A stretch of 64,000 bases of DNA from Lichenostomus cassidix (GCA_008360975.2 CM039184.1:55456797-55520796); one strand, 5' to 3'. Counted from the stretch's first letter, positions 1 to 13,324 are shown. Translations and numbers: made by a program. Notes: generated from the sequence alone by a model not told the origin.

Positions 1-178
1 CTGTGAGTGGGTGATAAAGCCTCCCAACCCCCATCTATATATCTAAGATTAGCCACAGAATTATACTGAAAGTTTCTGGCATCTAAAAGAATCTATTTTA
101 ATTTTATGGATAGTAGTTTCTAGGATTTATAAAACAACTATTGATGTATATTCTTTTCTGACTTTTTTTTTATGACAG

Positions 179-298
179 GTATATTCAACAGACACTGCAA
201 TGGGGTGTATCTCACAGGAAAATGAGAAAAATTGTGAAAATATTTGTCATCCTGCCTTCATTGAAACTTGCAGTGGCGATGCAGTGGTGGAAACGTGA
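179..298 (+). other. Candidate last coding exon (weak)
   Basis: The sequence shows a plausible splice acceptor: a CTGAC branch-point-like motif at 158-162, a T-rich tract, and a final AG at 177-178. A frame starting directly after the AG (GTA TAT TCA) stays open for 39 codons and ends in TGA at 296-298. The predicted peptide has four cysteines (residues 10, 19, 23 and 31; spacing C-x8-C-x3-C-x7-C), several acidic residues and a C-terminus ending VVET. An AATAAA lies at 318-323, only about 20 bases past the stop. I do not recognise the peptide, so no function is proposed. A second frame through the same stretch is also open, from about 162 to a TAG near 390, which weakens the case. The upstream exon, if real, lies outside the window. 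Chance is a serious alternative. Confidence 0.18.
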
Positions 299-2520
299 AA
301 TGGAGGTAACAATCAGTAATAAAGGCACCCAGGTACAAACTTTCATACTTTTTCTCTTTGCAATGCTTGAAGGCGTTAGAGACTGTTAGAAAGGTTTCTG
401 CTGAGACCCTCACCAGCTAAAAAGTGTTAGAGCTGCCTTGATCCTTCAGTTTAATTTTCTAAATCCTTGAGTGGATGTGCCAGCTACTCTGCTTCACCTA
501 GACCACAGGGAGTATGTGGGTGACTATAACCAAAACAGATTTCTAATTCTGTAGCCAAGGTTACTTCAGCTTAGAGAAGCTGAGCTACATTCTCCAACTG
601 AATTCACTCCTGAGCTCTTGTACTGCAGATAAGTTTTAGCATAGACAAACACTTTTCCCTTTGGCTTTTCCATATTTGACTTTACTTATAGTGTTGCAAG
701 AGGGCACAGAAGAGGGTGCAGAAGGAGTTATTCCATCTCTGCCTGTTGGCTACTGCTCTGTAGCTCCCAGGCTGACCCACATTCCTCCCTGCCTCCTGTG
801 TTCAGGAGGAAGGCAAAAAAACTCTCCCTGTAAACAATTAGTAAAGAACTGGCACGGATTTTCCTCTTTGAAGCATTATGCATACTTTCCTATGTATTTC
901 CATTCTTATTTATTTTGTTAACAAAGAGATTGCCTACATAAAGTGTGAAGAAATCATACTTCCTGCTGGGAAGGTCTGGAGTTTAATTCAAGTGTCCGTT
1001 CTGGTTTTTTTTATGTGTGTCTGTTTTAGGAGAGCTAAGTGGCAATCGTGAAAGGACACTAATCCACAACTGCCTGTTTTCCCACTTCCCACTCAATGAT
1101 TTAATTTTACTGGTATCTTGATGCCTAACTGTTCCCAGGACTTCTGAAAAATATCAGTATACAACTTCAGGTTCTCCATATACCAGGATTATTTTAGGTT
1201 ATATTAACTACAGAATATTGCTTTCAAAATTAGACATTCTTTGTCTCGCACCTTCTCCCTGTTCACTTACATATTAGTTAGGTCAGCAGTTTTAGAGTAA
1301 CTACAGTCTTGTTCGTGAATGTGCTTGTTGTCACTTTGACTACTCTAAACTTAGTATCCAGTTGCTCATCAGCATACGAAAAGCTTGCTCTGGTGGTAGG
1401 AGAATAATCAAATTGTCAGCAAAGATCAGTAAATTAATGCTAACATTTCCTGCTTGAATTCACTACCTCCTCAAATCGTATTCATAAAACAAGGAGAAGC
1501 ACTTAATGGAAAATGTTTTAAAAGCCTGATTAGAATTTTTATATTGTAACAGGCTTAGAAAAGTTGTTGCAAAAATGGACCCAAAATGTTTTTATATATT
1601 AATCTACCTACTAACTAATATGCTACCCAAGACTCAGCCATTCTTCAAAAAAGTCTTCTGTCTGACTGGTATATAGTCTTTTTTTTTTCTTGCCTTTCTT
1701 TGCCTTTCCTTGTTTTCTGACTAATTTTGAAAATCTAATTATTTTTATTTTAATCTTTTTGCAAACTTAAATACATCAGCAATATACCTTTTCAGTGCTT
1801 GTTCTTTGATATGATGCCTCCAGATGAGGTATTCTCTTTTCCATTGTACATATTTTTGCAGGCCTAGCAAAAATAGACACAGTCATTTGTGTGAAAAGAT
1901 TGAGGGTAGAGATTGTACAAAAAATATATTTCCTGCTATTTCTGATATGCCAAGGATTTTGATTTGATTGAAAATTTGATCCCCTCAGTATGCCCACTTT
2001 AACCCAGGGTCTTAAAGTATATTTGTGCTGTATGGACTGATTTTAAAACAAAGTACCTAAAACAGAACCAAAGGCCAGCTCTGCAGTCAAGGCAAAGATA
2101 CAGCTGTAATACAAGATAACTGATTCCACACAAGACTGATGTCTCAGACACAAATACTGAAAATATTAACATCCACCCATCCTTTCTCTGTCTTCCATTT
2201 ACCTCTATTGAAAAATTGCTACCCTTCAAAGAAGGCATTCCCATGCTGGAAAGTACCACCTGGAACAGGAAGGGGAAGTAAATAAGAGCAAGACAGTTAT
2301 TCACAACCCTCTTGAAAATAAGAGTTTTTTACAAATCATACAGATATAGTATGCAGATGCCTATCAACTCTCTAGTCAGATGAGTACGGATACTACAAAA
2401 GTCTAAAAACCATCTAAAATATATCCTCATACAAAAAGAAATGTCAAGATTTTTTCAAAATACAAAAATCCAATTGTGGACATGTTCTTTATGACAATAG
2501 TTAATTATTTTCCTTGCTGA
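299..2520. other. Unique AT-rich DNA, no gene seen
   Basis: Only short unrelated open frames occur here, the longest 101 codons on the minus strand at 1999-2304 and 86 codons on the plus strand at 661-921. Neither has a recognisable domain. The part from about 690 to 830 is somewhat less AT-rich than its surroundings. If the exon at 179-298 is real, the start of this stretch would be its 3' untranslated region. Confidence 0.6.
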
Positions 2521-2526
2521 TTTTTT

Positions 2527-2543
2527 GTTTGTTTGTTTGTTTT
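2527..2543. repeat. Short (GTTT)n simple repeat
   Basis: Four GTTT units in a T-rich stretch. It is a low-complexity tract with no associated gene. Confidence 0.75.
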
Positions 2544-5500
2544 TTAAAGAGGGACATGGATTTTTCTAGTGCACTGCTTTCTATGGGGGGACAAGGCAGG
2601 ACAGTTGCTAGCTACTCACATTAGAAGGAAAGCTGATACTGGGAACCAGCTTCTTGAGTACCCAAGAAGTATCCTACAGTCTGCAGGCTGCTGTAGGACC
2701 CCTGCAGGAGCTCAGCCTCCACTGGAGAACTGTTGCTGGTGAAGCTGAGATTGTCTGGATCTTGCCACTGAAGAGACAGAAACGAACAGAGAGGCAGCAC
2801 TGCATTAGTATTTGCAATTAATCCTAATATGTAAGGGCCAAGGAACCTGTAATGCTGCATGCAAAAGGTCTCTGAAGATATCTTCCCAGCATGTAACATG
2901 CTTGGCACACAGTTGCCATCTCTGCAGATGCACTGGGATGGAAATTGTGGGGTGGATGGGAATGCTGGCAGCGCATCTTCTTACTAGGCATTTTTCTACC
3001 TGGTGAGAATATGGTTCTTCTGATTGTGCTTTACAATAGCCTTTACTTCAAAAAGAAATTCTGCCAGCTACGTTTGGACTTTAAAGCTCTCACATCTGTT
3101 TTTGCTACTCTATGGATGGTATTTTCCAAAATCTACCTCCATGGCATGGTGGTAGATAGATTTTTTGCATACCAAGAAATGGTGTGGTTTGGGTTCATTT
3201 GTGCTGTGTGGGAACAAATCAAACTCACTCCTGTGACTGCAATTGCTGTGTTTTATGCCTATATAATTCAGGAAGAAATCTGAAGATCCTCTGAGGAAAG
3301 AATATTCTAGAATTGAGGATGATTATGCAAGGAAGGAAGAAGGAAGTGAGGGGCATCCAGAGGCAGTATGGAAGTGAATGTTTGTTGGAACTCTGCCTCA
3401 AGAAGAATTGTCTGCAGAAAGTCTGATGTTAGCAGAATCTCAACAGTTAATGCTAAAGATCATTATTCCTTAGAACTTCTGGAAGAATATAATAAATGAC
3501 CCATTTATAAAGCAGCGAGATACATTTTAAATTTTGCCTAAGGTTCTCTGTCAAAAAATTCTGTTTAGACTGAAGTGCTATGACCTTGAATTCTCACTCA
3601 AACATTGGCTGCATAATGTTTTTCTCAGGTAGCAAGATGGTTAATTCCCAACTTGTTCAATAAAATGATCAATTCTACTTCAGGTATATATTTTTTTTTG
3701 TCAAACAGTATTCAGGGAAAAATATTTATTACAAAATTTGGGCAAGGAGGTAGTAGATGATCACCAAATTTCCATATACCTGAGGTTTGGGAAAAAAAAC
3801 AATTACATAAAAGTGGAGCATTAAATATGGTATATCCCACATAAAACAAATAATATTGGCATTACATTTGAAAAGTGGCTATAAGCGATAATAAACATAT
3901 AGCAGCTTAATTGGAAAAGTGAAAAAAAAAACCCTGATTTTCCATAGGGTTATTCCAGATTCAAATCAACATAATTCACACCAAAACCTGATATAAAGTT
4001 GAAGAGAATGTGACTGTCAACACTACATCAAGAAAAGTGAGAGGGAAAAGTGCTCTTTTGATGATATCCAGACATTGTCATGTTTAGTTTTTTTGGATGT
4101 GTGCTGACAACACCAAATCAATTTTTTAATCAAGTATTAATCAAAAAATGCCTGAAGTTACCAGTAAGCAAAATAATATTTTGTGTATTTAAATTAAGTC
4201 AAAGTTGAGCTCAGTTTTCAATCTGTAAAGGACATGATGAATACTGCAAAGAGCCCTAGTTTGTTTCTTTCACACTGTGCAGCATTCACCAGAAATTTTC
4301 CATCTTAGATCCACTTGGTGCATGGATCCATGGATCATAGTGGAATGTTTTCCTTCAGGTTAATGGCTTTTTTGGGTTGAAAAATAAATTGGTATTTGTA
4401 TGATAGAAGACGTGCACACATCTAAAGAAAAGAAGGTGAATAAGTAACTCGCTGAGTTTCTAATTTGGGAATGCATGCAAATTTCTAGGTTTAGAGAAAT
4501 TATGTAGTCAATATGTAACAAAGAACCAGCTCTAGTTTCTCATTTGATTAACTCAAAGTCTAAATGAGGAAGTACTGTTTGCTCTTACCGTACACACCTT
4601 TGAGTCAGCAGCTATGTTATACATTATTAAATATATTTAATCAAAGCAAATATGAATCCTTGGCTGAATATTAATCAAATTCTAACCCTTGAAGGGAAGG
4701 ACAGTGATTTTAAGGTGGTGATTTTAATCACAGGAAGGCTGTGATTTTAAGAAGACATTGAGACCACTCTGGCTAACTGCAAGGTTCAGACTGACATTTC
4801 AATCAGTTTCTAATCTACTCCTATTGTCAAATCAAGGCAAAAAATAGGGGGTTGTTCAAACAACAATTATTTCAATAGACTTAAATGAAACAATTTGATA
4901 AATGTTATATCATTTACACATTTTTCTTAGTATACAAATACCTCCAACTTTCCTTTCTAGAAAAAAAATTTTAAAAACCCCAAAAATAAAAATTAAAAAA
5001 AAAAGAGGGATAGTTTTCCATCTATACAGAAAGATTTGCAATGAGTAACGTGGCTTAAACCCAGCAAGTTTAAAGTATGTTTGTTTTACTTACTGTCAAA
5101 AAAATGTAATATTAATTAGTGCAAATGTTGTCTTCCAGGATGCCTGGGGTGAAATCTTGAACCTACCAAGATGAACAGGAATTTTGTCCTTAATTTCAGA
5201 GACTTAAGCTCACAAGTGTTTATGTGTCAGAACAGTGACTAAAAGTATAAAATCTCAGTCCCGCTTGGGAGCTATCTCTGATAGAACAAATCTAAGAAAT
5301 AATTCGAGTAAATACAGGAAAAAAAAAATCTTTACCACAAGATATGTAGCCACAATACAGTACTCTAAATAACAATTTTTCTTAGATATTTCCAGTCCCT
5401 ACATCATGTTCCAGTAGCAGAGATAGAAGTAATTTATTTCTAAATAAATCCAGTGAGAATATTAGCCTCTTATAGCTATGATTCCATTAGGTTTTGATTG

Positions 5501-8500
5501 TCTGCATTGATAAAAGACTAATATTTTCTTTGCATCATTCAAAATATATTACTGTAATGTTAACCAAAGTCTCATCTTTTCATCACAGTCATTGTGAGAA
5601 ACAATTGACAGGTTCATGAAGGCACAGGTTTAATTTACATAAGTATTGAAGGTTATAACTTGTACTCAAAATATCTGAACATCCCCAGTAGCAATGTCTC
5701 CTGAATTCTACAAAAAGAAATATTTAGTTAGGATTGTATAAGTTTAAATATTGAACACCTACATTATATTTTGCTCTGTTTAAAGATTAGTCTTCATGTT
5801 CCATGAATGAAAAATACTGTTTAAAACTGGAGAAAAAAAATTCAGCTCCACGTGAAGCACATTTTTCTGCAGCAATAGACATACCATAAGTAATGGATTT
5901 ATGTCCGACGCCTTGCATATGAAGCAATACTTGACAGAGATAAATCAGCCTGAGAAAACTGAAAAAAGCATGAATCAAAAGAAAGGGGGAAAAAAGAGAA
6001 GGTATTAAGACCAGACAAGTATAAAAATAACTAAGTTAACTGAATAAACATTATGAAAACAAAATATAGCCAAGGGAATAGTAAGGAAGTAGCATAAATA
6101 CTTCAAAGCAAGTCTTATTTTCATGAAAAACAATATTATGATTAGTCTCAGTTTTCTAGCCTAAAGGTATTTTTCTAAAATTCTTTTGTACATTATTCAT
6201 ATTCTTAGTATAAAGAGACATGTTGGCTCTGTGATGATTGCTAGCAGGATAACAACAGTAAGAGCTGCTTTGCTTTCTGCTTTACGTTCTTTCTGGGGCT
6301 CAAATGGTAAAGTGGCAATGGAATTTGGCACTCAAGTGTCTACCTACAGTCTCACAGCTAGAATTTGATTCCCAGCATTCACAGCATCTTTTGAAAATGA
6401 TGAGTCAGACAGATGCTGGCAGACTTCCAGATCTTGGATACATGTGTGAAAGGACACTGCTTTTCTTTTAAAGAAGGAAAATAAGGAAAAAGTCTCAGAT
6501 GAGCAGTCATAGTTTTGTGCCCACAGAGAAGAAAGGTGAACTGAATTTGCATTAGAAACCCCTGCACCCAATTAGGGAGTAGAGGAATGTACAGTATCCA
6601 TAAGAATACATCTCTTACATTTCAAATTTTAAGAGCAGGGAAGGAAACAAAGTTAATAATGATAAATTTTCTTCAAAAGAAAAGTTTTGTGAGATTAGAA
6701 ACAATCATTTAAAAAAATAATATAAAATATTAAAAGAAATCTATATCTTGAAACTCACGTTTCACCTTCAACCAAGTATCAATTAACATAGTGATATTGA
6801 TCTCAGAGATATTTTTCTTCATTGAAACCTACATGAGCTGGAGATATGATGTGAATGTCGTCACAGGGAGAAACAAGAGAAGACCTTCAGGCAATGGTGG
6901 AGGTTGACAATTACCTGCACCAACAGCAGAACCACATTGCTCAGAAAACCAAGGACTGAGGTGTGGAACCTGGGTCCAACCTGGATTCCAAAACTCCCCT
7001 AAAGTCAGGAAAATCTGGGTATGACATCTTTCATTTAAAACAAAGCCCCAAATTTCTGGTGAACTAGAGAGAGGGGTAAAGGGTTCAGATTCGCTTTATG
7101 CCACACACAAGGGTGACCTCTTCTGGTCAAGGACAAAACTGTCGAACATTCTCCACTGATTTTTTAGCCTAAGTGAAATAACTCCCCCCTGAAAGGAAGT
7201 ACTCAGAACTTCCCTATCGCTTGGACTTTATTAATCAGAAAGAGGTAAAGTCCAAATGTGCCTGCTGTATGAATCTGAAGTTTCTGATGATTTTTATGTA
7301 TTTATGGTACATTTTAAGTTACCCCAACAATAGACTAGCCAGTAGACAATCCTATGATTGCCACTTTTAACTCTGAAAAAGTTCAGAGTGAAAATCTGCA
7401 AACAGACAAAGAAAAAAGAGTGCTGATTTGTCAACTGTATTTGCAGATGGAACTGATGCAATTGCATACAAAAATATAAATTCCCTGCTGTATTTCCATA
7501 GGAGGTGGCTTTGTCAGTAACTGCTGCTGAATGTGGCTGGAAGGAAATTTAGGACCATCCCCAAAGGGCATTGGAGGCCAAAAAGTGTTGGATGAGAGCC
7601 CAGAAAACTAAAGTGAAATTCTGACCAGCAGAAATGTCAATGAGTGTTTTGTAATCAGGCTCAGCAGCACCACAGTTCATCCTTAAGTCTTAAAAAAATT
7701 ATTCATATTTTAAACTTTTCTAAAGGCATAATACCACATTTGCAGGAAAATGATTTCATTTAAACATCCAAAGAATAATATTTATTATTTTAACAGTAAT
7801 AATTTATTGAGATTTTCTCAGCAGAAGTGTTTAAAAGTTTCTGCAAAACAGTGACATAAATAAACTGGTAAATTATCAGTTTCAAATAATTTTGAAAACT
7901 GATTGTCTTCCCTTGCTATTTGGATGAAAATACAGACATGAAGTCTTTGTTATGGTTGGTGGTTACCATAAGACATACAAAAATATATAAAAGGCTGCTT
8001 AAATATTTTCAGCTCAATGACTGAGTCTTCTTAAATATTGTAGCTGTTACAACAGATGAAGTTCCATCTGTGGTTGGTAGTAATGCAAGTTTAATTCAAT
8101 ATTGTGTTAAAGTCATTCTCTTGTTGATGGAATTTCAATTTACCAGGCACTAAAAGGGCCCTCTTCCAAGAGAAGGTTACAGATTTTTTCTTGGGAGTGA
8201 TGAAACCTGTGAATATTATTGCTGCCCTTTTAATAACTAGTATTTTATGAGATCAGTTCTCAAATTCTGAATTCCTGAGACACAGAAGCAGTAAAAAGCT
8301 AAATTAATTCTTTATTCTCAATTGCTTTTGGAAATATTCGTTGCAAAAGACATCTGTCCTTATGTCTGAAGAGCCAATACAGCATCCATGAACTTGGTGT
8401 ATAAACATCCTAATTATTTCTAAAATTTTATTTAATACCACATTGGTTTAGGCTTAAAAATAACTTAATAGGTAATATCAATGCTTTAATCTCAACTGGA

Positions 8501-9930
8501 GGCATGAAATTGTACTTGAGGAAAAATACTCGATTTTCCCCTCCTCTGAAAACTGCTTTTAGAAGTCACCAACAGATGAAGATATCTGAATTTCTAAGAG
8601 GTACAAAGAGGGCAGATTTCACTGTAGATTCCAGCCAGGAAAAAGTTTGATCTTAACAAACTTAGATTATTCAATGCTGTGAACTTCAGCCCAGCTTGGA
8701 CACAGATAACAGAATTGTATAACTGTAATTTTATTGATTTAATTCATCTAGGATTTCTCTTTGTGGTTGAAAAGGAGCTTTAAATATATAAGGGAAGATT
8801 TGGTCACTGGGAGTTAAAATGCTTTACTTTATTGAGGAAACATCTGGAAAACTTAGATACTTTCATATACGATGTTGGCAACATCAAAGCAGAACTCCAA
8901 GCATATTCAGATATAATTGGGAAGTCATTGAAAATCTTTCCATTATAACTTCTAAACTTCCCCAGCTGCTAAGAAAAACACTGTCACACTGCCACTGGCA
9001 GTCACACACAGACCTGTTTGAGGGCTCTGACTCATACAATTCAAGTGGCTGGGAATCTCGTCGCTGCTGCAGGAAACAGGCAATTTCCAGGATACCTCTA
9101 TTCAGGGCAAAAGCCTTTGTCAAACACTTGGCTTTTTGATTGAAAATATGGAGCATGGTGGGATTAAAGAAAATCAATTCAGTCACTCAAGTGAACTCCT
9201 GTAAATTTGGGGCTCATTGCCTGGTTCCTCCTGTTTCTCCAGGGGGAAGGGAGACAGGAGCATTACCATTGTTGTCAGCTTTTGGTTTAATTTTCTCATG
9301 TGAAATAATTCATCACAATTAACACCGAGAAATAACTAATGAATAAGATGACTGTACATGTGTGGCTGTGAAAAAGAAATACTGGCCTTGAAATAATGTT
9401 TTCTTCTTTGGTACTCAACTGCAGAAATCCCAGGAACAGTCTGAGAAATACCTCTTCACACTGAAGGGCTACATTTTTCGTATGTGGTGTCAGAAGTATT
9501 TATTAGTGCTATTATACTCTCTGTTGTCTGGTTTTGATGTGTGGGTGCAGATCCACTTCTTATGAGGGTTTCCACTTGCTTTTGAAATTTCAATTGTCCA
9601 CTTGGCCATAGAAAATAAAAAGAATGGTCAAATTGTATGGAGGAAATATAATAAGAAGCCTGAGACACTGCAGAATTCATTAATATACTAGCAATCTTAT
9701 TTCAGATTTTATTATCCTGCATCTGAATCTGTGTTAAGTAATGGAAGCAAAAAATCACAATTAAGAAAATATTTTTGTTTTTAAAAGCATCAAATGAACA
9801 TATAAAATGGTACAGGATGCAAAAATATTTTCAAAGCTCAGGGTTTGTATCACAGCTGGGTACCACAGTAGTGGTAATTTATCAATTTTGAGGAAAATTC
9901 ACTGAGAGTTTTACAAGTTATTTCACAAGA
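2544..9930. other. Unique AT-rich DNA, no gene seen
   Basis: No exon, RNA gene or known repeat was recognised. The longest open frames are 112 codons at 2945-3283 and 106 codons at 8819-9139 (both plus). Each is overlapped by other random frames and lacks family signatures. Small structures inside include an imperfect hairpin at 3128-3164, a 12-bp palindrome at 4321-4332, and three copies of GTGATTTTAA at 4704-4750. The 8870-9150 part is richer in GC than its surroundings. Confidence 0.6.
3128..3164. other. Imperfect inverted repeat (hairpin)
   Basis: The left arm AAAATCTA plus CCTCCATG pairs with CATGGTGG plus TAGATTTT in the right arm. There is one mismatch and a four-base bulge, around a very tight centre. 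It could fold into a short stem in RNA or single-stranded DNA. Nothing indicates a function. Confidence 0.4.
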
Positions 9931-9941
9931 AAAGGAGTCAC

Positions 9942-9994
9942 CTTTCACTTTTCGTCAATACAGAGGAGAAAGGATATAAGAGGAAAAGTGAAAG
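9942..9994. other. Perfect 12-bp inverted repeat with 29-base spacer
   Basis: CTTTCACTTTTC at 9942-9953 is exactly the reverse complement of GAAAAGTGAAAG at 9983-9994. The arms could form a stem with a 29-base loop. Both arms also contain the purine-type core GAAAAGTGAAA, which resembles interferon-response or IRF sites in general form. That reading is inference. No transposon ends or target-site duplication were noticed around it. Confidence 0.6.
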
Positions 9995-10206
9995 ACAATG
10001 TCAGTAAATTGTTTCATTTCTAAATTTTTCTTCCTCAATTTATATATTATTTAGTCTTATGTTCTGCTACTCTAATGCAAAATTGGTTTGTTAATCCCTC
10101 TATAGGATGCAAATTTTCCTTTTAGGCAGCATTACTCTTCAGTCTCTTTAGGTGAGACATTAAGTGCCTCTTTTAGAAGAATTGCCTCTATAGTAATATA
10201 TATCTA

Positions 10207-10326
10207 TTCCTTCCTTCCTTCCTTCCTTCCTTCCTTCCTTCCTTCCTTCCTTCCTTCCTTCCTTCCTTCCTTCCTTCCTTCCTTCCTTCCTTCCTTCCTT
10301 CCTTCCTTCCTTCCTTCCTTCCTTCC
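10207..10326. repeat. (TTCC)30 microsatellite
   Basis: Thirty uninterrupted TTCC units were read directly, with no internal substitution. The complementary strand is a pure purine GGAA tract, which can adopt triplex (H-DNA) structure and in principle bind ETS-family factors. The perfect array suggests a young, polymorphic locus. The apparent lysine/glutamate/glycine-rich open frame on the minus strand is only a translation of this repeat. Confidence 0.97.
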
Positions 10327-10327
10327 C

Positions 10328-13324
10328 TAAAGCCAACACTAAAAGCTCTCCCAAAATGCCAAAAGTTCCAGATGTTTTTCTTCTGCTGTGTTCAGGGTAT
10401 TACATTAGGAATACACCCAAGCAAATACTTTCTAAAAACTTTTAATTTGTTTGTGGAAGTAGCTTTTTCCTGTTCTTACACTGATCTTCATTAGAAAATA
10501 CAGAAAATATTCCTAATGCTTCCAAGCTCTTGGAGTCCATCTGCTAGAAGAATGAGGTTTTGGCAAAGACTGGCCATCTATGCCTGCCATCATAGATGTA
10601 TTTATATTATCCTTTATAAAGACTATTACTGTTTGCAACTTAAGAGTAAATTTGCTAAAATCTAGAAAAGCAGAGAAAAGTAGTTGAAAACTGAGAAAAA
10701 TCTAGGGAAGACTATACCTTTTATTCAAAGGAAGAAACAGGACAGTTGATCTACATGCTTTACTTTTCCTCCTGTACAATAAAACCCAACTGTTATCTTA
10801 CAAAATGCAAAAAAGCACTTCCCTCTTTTACCTGTGAGACTCTCGGCTGTGAGGAACTTTTGAATTCTCCTATCTTCTTCGAGTATTCAGTTTTTAAGTT
10901 GATAATGGTCAGTGCATACAATTTGGTCCCATGAATTATTGTTGAAATGATGCTATGGGCAGTACAGAGCATTTAGAAAGTACCAAAATAGAAAATACCA
11001 AAGCTGAAGAAGTTCCTAAGAGGAAGAAGAACAGTCAGTTCTCAGGACCTTACCTACTTAAAAATGAGAATATTTAGGTAGTGTGACCTCAGCCAATGAT
11101 AGGATACATGAAACCTTAAAACTGCATTTGAATTTCACACATCAACAGTCTGATATTCTGAGTATTTTTGTTTAAAGTATCACTAATATAATTTGTCCGT
11201 ATTATGCAAACCTGCCTTCCTTTATTTCCTTTATTTCCTATGTTTCAGACTATTTCACTGAATTGTATAACCGCAATTACTCTATGCAGTAAGTATTTAC
11301 AGGCTTCTGTCAGAAGGTGTTAAAATAATCAAAACCTTTGCCTATCTACCGTTGTCCCATAATTCAGAGAAAGGTCATCCACAGAACTATTTAGTCTTCC
11401 AGTGATAGATCCCTGAAGGTCTGGAAGAAACAGCAGTGATACCACTTGGCTGAAGCACATCCCTCAAGTCTTCTCTGATTTTAAACAAGTCTTCACAGTA
11501 GCAACAGGGCTCAGAGATCTTGATCATCAGGATAAGCCTCTAGTCTGACTTCCAAATCTGTCTCAAAACCTCAGCCACTTGGCTATTTATTTCCCCGTGT
11601 AAATATTATTTCTCATTCATAGATGCCTGGGCCCATCTTAGGAATCTGGAGCTGGTTAAAATCTTCTGATCAAGCTGATCAAATCTAACTTCAAAGCTAG
11701 GTCTGTCCTAAAAGCTAGGACGTGGGTCAGTTGAAGGAATTTTAGGTTTTCATAAAGTAAATCAAATGTTTAAAAGCCAATAAATATCTGTGATACATTC
11801 TTAATCTCAAATGAGAGATAAAGTAACACTGTCCCACTTCCAGGATTCTGTAATTGGAAGTTTTGAACACATTCCCAGTACATACCACTGAACAGTTTTA
11901 TTAATCTGTCAGGAGAGGATCATATCAGACAGTCATATTACTGGGGCCAGGGTTTCTGTTTCAGACAAGGTAAGTCAGATAAGCTTTGGAGTTCCTCCCC
12001 TAACACTGTTATCTCATAACCTCAGCACATCAGGTGGGTCAGTCGATGTTATGCAGGTAAAAGTGCCTGCTCATAGTGGCTTCCAGAAAACTGCAAGCTC
12101 TACCTGAACCTTTCAAATTAGTTATTTACTAGAATGAAGAGGACTGTGGGTTTAGTTCATCACCTGACATTTTAGGGGAATTGATTTCAGGTCAGAAGCC
12201 AGGTCAGCAACCACTCCTCAGATTTACATTCCAACAGATGATTAGATATCACATGCCATAAATCAGATAAAAGATCAAATTCTAAGACATACAAGAAACC
12301 AAGAGTTATACTTAAAAGTCTTATACTATCCTGACCAGGATTTCCCTTACCAAAAGAAAGACATATCTTCTGACATCAGATCTGGAACCTACATCATCAG
12401 TTTAATATCTACACCTTCAGTGATCTGTTCATGCCTCAAGGTTAGCTTGCCACAGCCATTTTCAAGATATGTAGATGTACATATAGTCATCACCTGTAAA
12501 GATTATCCCCTAATGTCCTTTTAGAAGTAAATCTTCTAATCTGATTCTCTTCCTTTGATTCTTACAGAGGATTTTGATCTTGCTTCTTCTCCTTTTTTTA
12601 ACAAAGCCAGTCACAGACATGATTTCCTGATACAGCTAGAAAAGGGACATTTTGAATGCCAAACTTCAGATACGGCAGTTTTCTAAATACAAAAGATCCA
12701 TGATAACTAGTAATGCTTCCCAAAGTTCAGATAGTGCTACTGTGTCATGGGAAGGGAGCCTTTCTCATCCTACTGCCATCCCCACTCCTTGTCTTCATCA
12801 GTTCTATAAACTGCTTCTATCCTCTTCCTCCCAGAGGAAAGGAAAAAAGCATAAAACTTTCCCCAGTCACAAACATATACATAAGTTTCTATGACTTTTG
12901 GGGCTGGAAGCCCATCAACTCTGGATGATTCCCAGCACCTGTGCATGATTTTCTTACAAAATGGGACCAGCTGCCTTTTAAGGGCCCCAGAACTCCCATG
13001 CTCTGTAATACAGGAGGGAGGGAGAAACAAATTTCTTAAATTTTACTTAAGCAAGCACTGGAGTGGAAGATAAATTAGAGCTTATGGACTCATGAATAGG
13101 AGGTTAAGCTGAAAGCAGAAATAAAGTAAGGGTAAAGTTGGGAGGGAGTAATGGGATCTGTTGTAAATCAGGAAAGAACAGTGAAGAACAGAAGAACAAC
13201 AAGGCTGAAGAAAAACAAGTATTCTGGAGAAGATGTAAAGCATAGGCTGGGAAGGAAAACAAGATTAACTGTGCATACATAAGTGAAGAGGCATGAGGTA
13301 CAGTAGAAAAATGGAGACTAGAAT
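10328..13324. other. Unique AT-rich DNA, no gene seen
   Basis: Open frames are all under 90 codons and overlap one another on both strands (for example 12652-13073). None shows a recognisable domain. No interspersed repeat was recognised. Composition is moderately AT-rich, slightly less so at 11340-12500. Confidence 0.6.

Noticed and set aside
2945..3283. 112-codon plus-strand frame with hydrophobic segments
   Set aside because: No recognisable family, no splice or promoter context, and a length expected by chance in 64 kb.
8819..9186. 106-codon plus and 100-codon minus overlapping frames
   Set aside because: Open on both strands, unrecognised and without exon signals. The GC-richer patch may be conserved non-coding DNA instead.
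10160..10354. Minus-strand 64-codon frame rich in Lys, Glu, Gly and Arg
   Set aside because: It is a translation of the TTCC microsatellite. The repeat of four-base units gives a repeating peptide in any open phase.
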